A stretch of DNA of 64,000 nt from Triglochin maritima (lineage: Eukaryota > Streptophyta > Magnoliopsida > Alismatales > Juncaginaceae). The notes under the pieces are model-generated. The model saw nothing but the letters and a program-made list of their open reading frames with translations, ran no database searches and had not been told where the DNA came from. The position numbers were made by a program, and so were the translations under genes. Shown here piece after piece: positions 55,546 to 64,000 of this stretch (position 1 is the first letter of the stretch; each line of letters starts with the position of its first letter). The stretch is from the NCBI GenBank assembly GCA_963682175.1, contig OY821789.1:5580001-5644000 (forward strand), given 5' to 3'.

Positions 55546-57435
55546 AAATCGGACAGACGCGTTTTCTTTCATTCTTTTCAGTCGAAACCCACCCAAACCC
55601 TAGCCGTCCCGCGACCGAACTCTCCTCCGCGACCATCCTCCGACCGATCCGCACCGTCTCCGGCACCGCAGCGAGCTCCCAAGCGCTCCTCCACTTCTCC
55701 GGCCCTCTTCTCCTTCTTCCTCCGTCTTCCTCCGTCTCTCTCCACATGTAGGTTTTAAGTTCGTTTTTTCTTGTTTTAAGTTCATCTTTCTCCACATATT
55801 CTCTCTAACTTAGCCTCCTCCGCATGTAGCTTCATCGTGTCGTTTACAGCCGTCTCCTCCGCGACGTCTTCGGGAAACACAAAGAGCTCCTCCGGCAATA
55901 CAACTTTTCCCTCCTCTGGTTCGTCCTAAATTTTAGATTCTTAATTTAGGATTAGTTTAGACCAAGAATCCAACGCCAAATTAGGGTTAGTGCAAATATT
56001 GGTTAGATATCGATTCAATGTGGATGTACACTCTTGACATGTAGACGTGATAAACAACTTCTTCTCGGAGTTTTTTTGCATGTGTGTTATGTGTTGATAT
56101 TTGATAAACATATTCATTGGATTGATTTAGTTTGGATTGAGTTGGGTTGGTTGGATGATTTAACCAAACTTTGTTTTCATTGGATTGATTTGGTTTGGAT
56201 TATGTTAAGAATTTGGTTTGGATTGAGTAGAGAAATACATAATGTGAATGTGATTAGATAACTAGATATTAGGATTTGAATAAAATTTAAGTGGATAACT
56301 AGATGTGAATGTGATTAGATACCTAGATATTAGGATTTTCTTGTTGATTTCAGGATTTGAAGAATTTTACATATTAAATTTTAAGTGGAGGTTCTGCCAA
56401 AATTTCAATAAAATTTTATTCCCAATTATTATTAATAACATGATAGTTTGTGTTTCAAATGTTTTTCTGTCAATTCATGTAATTAGTTTTAATACTTGAT
56501 TTTAATATTTTAAATGTTTATTGCCTTAATTTATTGAATTTTTAATATTATGATAATAACTCATTGCCCCCCTTAAACAACTTGGCCTTTAATAACCCAA
56601 AGCAAAAGATTAGACAATATTTGTTAAGTCATTCATCATATAGGATCTGCATGCATTGTATTTTCTATTATTTACGCTTTCTGTCGTAGATTGCTGGCGT
56701 AAGGTACGTACTATCTTTCACTCATCATTCATTAGAAAGCACGCATTAGTTAGTAGGACTTGCATTGTAACAAGAGTGAGGTGAGTGTTTGTTTGGTGTG
56801 TTGTTTGTTAGATTAAGGTATGAAAAACACTTAGGGGGCAGTCACCTATAGGAGATGAGGTGGGGGATTTCATCACCCTTTCCTTGGCCCAAAAACCACT
56901 TAATAAAAGAGCCTTAATAAAATCAATTAGACGTTGGCCCCTAGGATTTTCGGACGCATTAAGGAGAGGAAACCGTTTAAGACCGTTATGGCCTGAATGT
57001 CGTTGCCCATCTAGTCTCCCTGAGATTTTAGGAACCTCCGGGTTCTTGATTTCCTATAGATTAGTGGTCCTCGATGTTTAAGACCCTTTCGGCCTGAACG
57101 TCGTTGCCCATCTAGTCTCCCTGAGATATTAGGGACCTCCGGGTTCTTGATTTCCTACAGACTAGTGGTCCTCGGTGGGACCTCGAAGTTAGGCGTCGTC
57201 TATTACTAAGGACCTATAGTGGACTTTAGGTTTGTTTTGGCCTTGATTGTTTAGTTAGATTTCTAACCTTCCTTATTCCACGCTAGATTAAGGACTTCAT
57301 CTCTTCTCCTCTGAGTCATTCTTTTCTCATCTTAATGTCTCCGAATCTTCTCATCTACGTACACATTCTTTTAAATTGAAATTTTATTTATGTTCTGCAA
57401 TAATAACTATCATTTTTGCCTCTGTTTAGATTGAA
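55546..57435 (+). promoter_or_regulatory. CACTA leader: promoter, GC-rich 5' UTR and probable intron
   Basis: The GC-rich stretch 55570-55900 (AAACCCTAGCCG, then CTCC and CCG runs) looks like a plant gene 5' UTR. A donor-like AAGGTACGTAC near 56711 and an acceptor TCTGTTTAG ending at 57429 would define a 5' UTR intron just before the transposase ATG. Blocks in this intron match the leader of the retroelement at 39.7-40.3 kb. The intron also carries a 101-bp tandem duplication. Confidence 0.6.
56975..57176. repeat. Tandem duplication, 2 x 101 bp
   Basis: Copy 1 (56975-57075) and copy 2 (57076-57176) both contain GGCCTGAA(T/C)GTCGTTGCC and CGGGTTCTTGATTTCC. They differ at about nine sites by eye. 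Confidence 0.93.
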
Positions 57436-60400
57436 ATGGATCGAGAGTGGATAGTTTCAAACAGATTGAGTGATGAATATGAGAACGGAGTGAATATGTT
57501 CTTAGAGGTTGCCAAAAAACATTCTAAGAAAATGAAAGACAGCGACATGGCGTATTGTCCGTGCAATAAGTGTCATAATATGTCAGTGTTGACTTTTCGG
57601 AAAATGAAAGATCATTTGTTTGAGAAAGGTTTCGACCCAAATTACAGACGGTGGATATGGCACGGCGAAAATGAATCATGTAGTCGTTCCAAGAATGATG
57701 GAGAAGATGTTAGTGTGGAAGATCACTTAGAGGAAATGGTTCATGATATGGCTGAAAAGTTTTCGTCCAACCCCGATTTACTTGGTAATTTGTTGAGTGA
57801 CAATGAGAAGCCGTTGTATAAGAATTGTACCAAATTCACTAGATTGTCAGCGGTGTTGAAGTTGTACAATTTAAAAGCTGGAAATGGTTGGTCCGATGTG
57901 AGTTTCACATCAATGTTGAAGTTAGTGAAAGAGATGCTTCCAGATGACAATGAGTTGCCAGATAGAACTTATGATGCAAAGAAAGTGTTGTGCCCTATGG
58001 GAATGGAATATAGGAAGATACACGCATGCCCGAACGATTGTATATTGTATAGGGGTGAGTTTGAAAACATACATTCCTGTCCCAGGTGTAATGTGTCAAG
58101 ATACAAAATGAAACGTAGTGGACCAAACCATAATGAAGAGGCTGATGAGATGAAAATCAAAGGACCTCCTGCTAAGATTTTGTGGTATCTTCCGATAATA
58201 CCAAGGCTTAAACGTTTGTTTGCGGGTAAAGAGGATTCCAAGAACATGACATGGCATGCTGATCGTGAGAAACCAAATGATCAGTTGTTACGTCACCCTG
58301 CAGATTCACCTCAGTGGAAAAAAATAAATGTCGACTTTCCTGTGTTTGGTGAAGAATCGAGGAATGTACGACTTGGGCTCTGTACTGACGGAATGAATCC
58401 TTTTGGTAGTTTGAGTAGCATTCACAGTTCTTGGCCCGTTCTGCTTGTAATTTACAATCTGCCCCCGTGGTTATGCATGAAACGCAAATATATCATGTTG
58501 TCCTTAATGATTTCTGGTCCGAAACAACCTGGAAACGACATCGATGTGTATTTAAGACCTTTAATTGATGACCTAAAAAAATTGTGGGGTGACGGAGAGT
58601 CAGTTTTTGATTCTTATCGTCAGGAGTCGTTCGTAATGCGGGCAATGATATTTTGCACGATTAATGACTTTCCAGCTTATGGTAATCTGTCTGGATATTC
58701 AGTTAAAGGTCATAAAGCTTGTCCAATTTGCGAGGAAAATACATGTTCTTTGCAACTAGTTAATGGTTCTAAGACTGTCTATCTCGGTCATCGGAGATTT
58801 TTGCCGAACTCTCATCCTTATCGTAGGTTGAAGAAAGCATTTAACGGAAAACAGGAGTTTCAGAATCCGCCAGTTGAAATCAGCGTCGAAAAGGTGTATG
58901 AACGTGTAAGGAACATTGAATGTGAATTTGGAAAACCGTACAAACGAGCAAACGACAAAAGTAGTTGGAAAAAAAGATCAATATTTTTTGATCTCCCTTA
59001 CTGGAAAACTTTAGAAGTTAGACATTGTATTGATGTGATGCACGTAGAGAAAAATGTTTGTGATAGTCTTGTTGGCACTCTGTTGAACATACCTGGTAAA
59101 ACCAAAGATGGATATAATGCAAGACTTGATCTTGTTGATATTGGTATACGAGCAATGTTGGCACCAGAGAAGAAAGGAGATCGGAATTACTTACCTCCAG
59201 CTAGTTATATATTGTCTAGAAAGGAGAAAAAAATTCTCTGTCAGTGTTTGCACGATGTAAGGGTTCCACAAGGTTATTCTTCAAATATCAGTAATCTTGT
59301 TGTTATGAAGGATTTGAAACTTGTGGGGATGAAGTCTCACGATTGTCATACTTTAATGCAGCAGTTGTTACCTGTAGCACTGAGATCCATATTACCGAAA
59401 GATGTTAGACAAGCAATAATAAAGTTGTGTTCGTTTTTCAATAAGATTTGCAGTAAGGTGGTCGATCCTGTGCAGTTAGACAAGTTACAGAATGAAATTG
59501 TGGTCACATTATGTCAGTTGGAGATGTTCTTCCCCCCGGCTTTTTTCGACATTATGATTCATCTTGTTATTCATTTGGTTAGAGAAGTTAAATTGTGCGG
59601 ACCAGTTTTCTTAAGGTGGATGTATCCTTTCGAGCGTTATATGAAAGTGTTGAAAGGTTATTGCAAAAATCGTCAAAGACCAGATGCTAGTATTGTTGAA
59701 GGATACATAGCTGAGGAGGTTATCGAGTTTTGCACTGGATACCTAGCAAACACCAAAACTGTTGGACTTCCGAAGAATCGTCATGATAATCGTGTCGATG
59801 GTAAAGGGACACGGGGGATGAAAATGTTAAATCCAAATGGCGATGACTTAATGACAGCATATTTTTATGTGTTGTGCAATTCGAATGAAGTTCAACCATA
59901 CCTAAATGAACACATGAAGTTTCTAAAGGAAAGAAATCCTTTGTGGAGTGATCAACAAGTAATTAATAGTCACAACAAGAATTTCATCTCTTGGTTCAAA
60001 AATCTAGCATACAAGCGTGATGTTTCTGAGACAATACAGTGGTTGGCTTACGGTCCGCATTCTGTTGTTATAAGTTACAGTGGTTATGATATCAATGGAT
60101 ATTCTTTCTACACAGTTTGTGAAGATGCGAAAAGTGTTGTTCAGAACAGTGGCGTCACCTTAATAGCAGAGTCTTTGCATGTGTCTAGTTCTAAAGACAA
60201 GAATCATGTATACGCCGACATGTCCTATTACGGTGTAATTGAAGATATATGGGAGCTAGACTTTGTTAAATTCAAAGTACCTATATTTAGATGCAAGTGG
60301 GCTGATAATAAAACAGGAGTTCGAGTGGATGACTATGGCTTCACTTTAATAGATTTTTCAAAACAAGGGTATAAAGGAGAACCTTTTATTCTAGCTTCCC

Positions 60401-60645
60401 AAGCGAAACAAGTCTTCTATGTGGCTGATTCGTGTGATAAGAAATGGGCAGTAATTTTGGAAGGGAAGAAAAAAATTGTATCAGATGATAGTCTGATCGA
60501 GTATGAAGAAACACCACCTTTCTCTAAGCAAGCACCTGAATTGAACTCAGTAGATGAAGAAATAAATGTTGAGACTTGTATGTTTAGAGATGACCACGGT
60601 GAAGGTATATGGATTGAAAATCCATTAAGGAAAAAAAAACAGTAA
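57436..60645 (+). CDS. CACTA transposase (TNPD/Tnp2 type)
   Basis: A single uninterrupted frame of 1069 codons. Residues 1-75 form the transposase-associated domain with conserved Cys/His (CPCNKCHNM; HLFEKGFDPNYRRWIWHGE). About 255-560 is the Tnp2 core, including PGNDIDVYLRPLIDDLKKLW (starting near 363) and IDVMHVEKNVCDSL (near 530). About 645-775 matches DUF4218 (ILPKDVRQAI, FPPAFFDIMIHLVIHLV, MYPFERYMKVLKG). About 915-1005 matches DUF4216 (YYGVIEDIWELDF, GFTLIDFSKQGYK, QAKQVFYVADS). It would cut at the element's ends in the nucleus. The length and full domain order match intact family members. Start chosen as the first Met after the acceptor at 57429. Confidence 0.96.
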   Translation: MDREWIVSNRLSDEYENGVNMFLEVAKKHSKKMKDSDMAYCPCNKCHNMSVLTFRKMKDHLFEKGFDPNYRRWIWHGENESCSRSKNDGEDVSVEDHLEEMVHDMAEKFSSNPDLLGNLLSDNEKPLYKNCTKFTRLSAVLKLYNLKAGNGWSDVSFTSMLKLVKEMLPDDNELPDRTYDAKKVLCPMGMEYRKIHACPNDCILYRGEFENIHSCPRCNVSRYKMKRSGPNHNEEADEMKIKGPPAKILWYLPIIPRLKRLFAGKEDSKNMTWHADREKPNDQLLRHPADSPQWKKINVDFPVFGEESRNVRLGLCTDGMNPFGSLSSIHSSWPVLLVIYNLPPWLCMKRKYIMLSLMISGPKQPGNDIDVYLRPLIDDLKKLWGDGESVFDSYRQESFVMRAMIFCTINDFPAYGNLSGYSVKGHKACPICEENTCSLQLVNGSKTVYLGHRRFLPNSHPYRRLKKAFNGKQEFQNPPVEISVEKVYERVRNIECEFGKPYKRANDKSSWKKRSIFFDLPYWKTLEVRHCIDVMHVEKNVCDSLVGTLLNIPGKTKDGYNARLDLVDIGIRAMLAPEKKGDRNYLPPASYILSRKEKKILCQCLHDVRVPQGYSSNISNLVVMKDLKLVGMKSHDCHTLMQQLLPVALRSILPKDVRQAIIKLCSFFNKICSKVVDPVQLDKLQNEIVVTLCQLEMFFPPAFFDIMIHLVIHLVREVKLCGPVFLRWMYPFERYMKVLKGYCKNRQRPDASIVEGYIAEEVIEFCTGYLANTKTVGLPKNRHDNRVDGKGTRGMKMLNPNGDDLMTAYFYVLCNSNEVQPYLNEHMKFLKERNPLWSDQQVINSHNKNFISWFKNLAYKRDVSETIQWLAYGPHSVVISYSGYDINGYSFYTVCEDAKSVVQNSGVTLIAESLHVSSSKDKNHVYADMSYYGVIEDIWELDFVKFKVPIFRCKWADNKTGVRVDDYGFTLIDFSKQGYKGEPFILASQAKQVFYVADSCDKKWAVILEGKKKIVSDDSLIEYEETPPFSKQAPELNSVDEEINVETCMFRDDHGEGIWIENPLRKKKQ

Positions 60646-60737
60646 AGGTGCAAATTTTCTGTTGTAACACATTGTAATAGACATTTAATCCATGTCTTTA
60701 CCTTATTTAATTACTTGAATTTATATTTTATAGTATA

Positions 60738-63632
60738 ATGGCTCCGAAAAAGAAACCCACTTCCTCCGAGTCTGAAGGTTCGAAGACATACAGTACACGA
60801 GGTCCTTGTCTCATGAAAGAATTCGTGGGCAGAAGAACTAGAGACGGTAGAATTCCAATCCAGTTTGATGACCGTCTTGAGCCCTTAGGCATGTTGTCTG
60901 ATAATTGGAAAAGTTTTCTGGGTAGCTTAGCGAGGGCCAAAGTTGACATTTGTTTATCCAGTTGGGCTGATGTAGATGAGAAGTTGAAGGACACAATATG
61001 GGATAATGTGCAGGTAATGGTTCCATTATAGATTTCTATAGTTTTAGTTGAACTTTTGATATATATAAAGTTAACGTGTTGTAGGAATCTTTTGAGTTCC
61101 AATCCACTGACAAGTTGAAGAAGAAGTGGATGACATACATGTCAGTTCGTTGGAGGGATTTCAAAACAAATTTAACGAACAAGTACATATTCGGAGACTA
61201 CCAGGATAGAAATCCATGCGATGTCTATAACTTTATCACTCCGAATCAATGGGAGCTATTCAGAAAATCCAGAGATAGCCCGGAGTTTGAGGTATACTGA
61301 GTTTAATTTATAATATAGTAACTGAGTTTCAAAACAAACTTGTTAGTTATTGATTTTAGTGACAATCTAATAAACTTGATTTTAGGCCATCCGAGCAAAA
61401 AACCAAAAGATTAGATCTTCTAACAAGTATACCCATCGTATGTCTCGAGCGGGGTACCACAAGTTGGAAGCACAAATGATGGCTGAAAAAATTGCTCAGA
61501 AGAGACAGGAGGCAATTGACTCCGGTATGAGTGAGGAGCAAGCAAGTAACCTATCTCCTCCTTCTCCCATAGCTCGTTGTGATTCTTGGAAGAGAGCGAG
61601 AGTAAACTCCAGAGGGGAGTACGTCACAGACGAGTCGCAAGCTATCGGCTCGAAGATAGTAAGTTGCATCATTTATATATATGTTATTAATTCAGAATCA
61701 TTAATTTTATATTGCTCAAATTATAGTAAATATTGTTTTAAACTTAGGACTCTCTGAAGTTGAGAGAATCTCAAGGCGAATTTGCTTCCGATGGTCGGAA
61801 TGATATTCTACGCGAGGCCTTGGGAAACGACGAACACCCCGGTCGTGTGCGAGGGGTAGGGAGTAGAGTTGGACTTCGACAATATTTTGGGAAGACTCAA
61901 CGGTCTACTTCGACGACTAGTCATACCAAATGCCAGCAGGAGATTGCAGATTTGAAGAAGTCTTTGCAGCTTCTTTCGGAGAGATTGGATCGTGCTTTGC
62001 CTACTTCTCCTACCCGTCGTAAGACCGGTTCTTCCACGGAGACTACTCCAGTTCCGCCAGTGTTCCACCATCATCGACATGATGATTTCGTGTCTCATTC
62101 TCGAGAATTGGCCCTCGTCGACGGTCCCTCGTTTGGAAAGTTCGTGGATGGATCTAGATGTGCTTTATTTGTCGAAGACCCTGATCGAAGATTGGTGGGA
62201 CACGGGAAAGTTTATAACATCTCCAGACACCACTTCACAGAGGTAGGAGAGGGAGAATTGAAGGTTGCAGTTGAGAGTTGCTTAGATCCTGGTGTTTTTG
62301 TGCCATTTCCGGAAGAAGAGATTGTTACTCTCGGCGATGCTATCGGTGGGTTCGTGCGTTGGCATAGTTATTTAGTAGAGCTAAACGACAAACATGAGGT
62401 ATAGTTTAACTTTGAAAGACTTTAAACTTCAATTTTGTTAACAATTGTATTTTAACGGTTCTATACATCTTTGTAAGGTGTCAAGCCCCCGGAGCAAAGG
62501 GTCAAACAACCAATCTCCGATCAACATTAATTCGCTTCCAAGTAGGTTCAAAATGTTGTATCAATGTATGGTAGGTAGGGAGGCACAATCGTTAAGTACC
62601 TTGGAGTTGGAGGGGGATAAAGGGTTGCCTCCGGCTTTGTACGTCACCAAAGAGGATATCATGCAGTTCATGGCGATGGATTCGTTGTGTATCATGATTA
62701 TCGACGTGCAAGTGAAGTAAGTGTTCTTTTGTATACAATGAAAAGTATTGAATAATTTTATCAAAACTGTAATAAATTATAATTTTTATACTTGTAGACA
62801 TCTTTACGACGCCAGAAGGTCAATCTTTCCCGAGGATCAAGTATTTGGATTTATCAGTCCATCTACATATATATACGGGAATGACGATAAATCGGGTCAA
62901 CTAGGGACATTCTATAAAGAAGAAGACAAGAAATATTATCTGCTCCCTTATCATGAGAGGTAAACTTTGTAATTCAAAGTGAAATTTTATTTTGTAATAA
63001 ACTTCTAATTATATATATAACACAGGGCTCATTGGATGCTTGTCGTTGTATGCCCAACGACTAATTCGGCATATTGGTTTGATCCGTTGGGGTCGAATAA
63101 ACCAAGGGACTCAATAAAGAAACTTCTAAATATGTAAGTTCGTTTAGTCGTGAATAAAGTAATTCGTGGATTTTTATTAGTATTATTGATTGATATTTTA
63201 ACTTGTGCTACTCAGGGCAATTAAGGTTTACAGAGCTTTAGGTGGTAGGAGAACAACCACAAAATCAGGAATAACATGGCATGGAATGAGAGTACGTTCT
63301 ATCCCATTTTTGTTAATTAAGTTAGGAACAAATTTTTAGCGAATTCCTATGTTTGTAGTACCGGAAGTAGGTTGGAAATACGGAATGCGGTTACTACGTG
63401 ATGAGATACATGGAGGAAATCCTCGATGTGGCAACTCAAGACGTATGTCTAACCGAGGTAATGTAGATCGTTATTCAATTGTAGTTTCAATATTTAGTTA
63501 TTAATATTCAACACACTTGTAATTTTTTGATAGGTTTTCCCAAAAAGTAGTGATCCATTCTCGCAACAAGAGCTCGATGAAACTCGCGACCGATGGGCTC
63601 GCTATTTCATCAGAAACATGCTGACGAACTAA
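60738..63632 (+). CDS. CACTA second protein with C-terminal Ulp1-type protease
   Basis: Ten exons inferred from GT-AG borders: 60738-61013, 61085-61291, 61386-61658, 61748-62398, 62478-62716, 62798-62959, 63026-63133, 63216-63291, 63359-63457 (or 63371-63457) and 63534-63632; frame is kept through all. The N-terminal half matches the plant transposase_24/Ptta type (TRGPCLMKEFV, KKKWMTYMSVRWRDFK, ITPNQWELFRKS). The middle has a short coiled coil and a DNA-binding-like region. The C-terminal part is a C48/Ulp1-like cysteine protease with His (AHWMLVVV), Asp (YWFDPLG) and Cys (ECGYYVMRYM). A TAG at 63368-63370 falls in the ninth exon. It is skipped, in frame, if the TAG itself serves as acceptor, giving about 725 aa. 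Otherwise the protein ends before the catalytic Cys. Confidence 0.85.
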
Positions 63633-64000
63633 GAGGTTCTACTGCCAATTGTATTTTTTGTAATTTAGTTAACAAGTGCACTTGTATTACAAACCTACAC
63701 TTTATGCCTTAATATAATCGCCTTAATTTTAGAATGAATTAATTGCAAGTGTGTTGAATGTCAATTGTGTGGTTGTATTTTTGTGTTTGTGTTTGTGCAT
63801 GTATGCTTGTGGATGTATGTGGATGTATGCTTGTGAGTCAATTGTATGGATGCTTGTGGATGTATGTGGATGTATGCTTGTGAATGTCAATTGTATGTGG
63901 GATGTATATGGATGTATGTGGATGAAATTTATAGGTGAACGAATTTGGTGCAGTTGTATGTACACGACGACGATGACTAAAAACAATTTCGTCGGATCCT
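63633..64000. repeat. CACTA 3' region with GGATGTATG minisatellite
   Basis: From about 63777 to 63925 the unit TGTGGATGTATG and its variants (GCTTGTGGATGTATG, GTGAGTCAATTGTATGG) repeat. There is a higher-order repeat of about 55 bp. No terminal repeat appears before the window ends. Confidence 0.85.

Larger units (their letters stand above)
55193..64000 (+). mobile_element. CACTA (En/Spm) DNA transposon, 3' end outside window
   Basis: The left terminus reads CACTAGTGCAG, the signature end of the superfamily, followed by a dense subterminal repeat array. Two genes on the plus strand follow: a transposase (57436-60645) and a second protein with a Ulp1-type protease (60738-63632). The 3-bp target duplication would be TGT at 55190-55192, but its partner and the right terminus are not in the window. 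The transposase is uninterrupted, so the copy may be young or still capable; the second gene has one suspicious stop codon. Confidence 0.95.

Noticed and set aside
63777..63925. Protein-coding repeat in the CACTA 3' region
   Set aside because: The minisatellite frames have no conserved start or domain and follow the stop codon of the second gene.

Overview
This window is nuclear DNA of a flowering plant, most likely a eudicot. The evidence is GT-AG introns, a group IIb WRKY gene, a phytepsin gene with a plant-specific saposin-like insert, an intronless AT-hook (AHL) gene and a dense load of plant transposable elements. I cannot name the species from the sequence. Only three host genes are supported: WRKY (9320-11913, minus, six coding exons, 561 aa), phytepsin-type aspartic protease (25041-31357, minus, 13 coding exons plus a leader intron, 510 aa) and AHL (53067-53762, plus, one exon, 231 aa). 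All three read intact.

Layout. 1-8.5 kb: a hAT-type MITE, then a decayed Copia element (minus) whose polymerase gene was cut by an LTR of another family, now a solo LTR with an exact 5-bp target duplication; a second hAT-type MITE follows. 9.3-12.1 kb: WRKY gene. 12-17.4 kb: mostly featureless intergenic DNA. 17.4-22 kb: an LTR fragment abutting a truncated Tekay-type Gypsy element. 23.4-23.9 kb: a long foldback MITE with a 9-bp target duplication. 25-31.8 kb: phytepsin gene with its TATA box. 32.7-52.4 kb: a three-level nest. A Copia element (plus) carries a Tekay chromovirus (minus) inside its 5' LTR, and that carries a young gag-only LTR element (plus) inside its protease region. Every level has matching 5-bp target duplications (GTACC, CCGCT, AGGAG). 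Removing the nest leaves phytepsin and AHL head to head about 2 kb apart. 55.2 kb to the end: the 5' end and both genes of a CACTA (En/Spm) transposon; its 3' end lies outside the window.

Most striking signals: (1) degenerate arrays of the palindrome CGGTCGACCG in LTRs of Copia-like and Gypsy families, placed just upstream of likely TATA boxes in several of them; (2) four copies of one 7-bp GC hairpin in the gag-only element, two in each LTR's U3 and two just after the primer binding site; (3) a 5' leader, probably an intron, shared between that retroelement and the CACTA transposon; (4) a CACTA element with an uninterrupted 1069-aa transposase and a second protein that ends in a Ulp1-type protease, where a stop codon sits beside an alternative splice acceptor. 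Sequence comparisons were made by eye; nothing was searched against databases.
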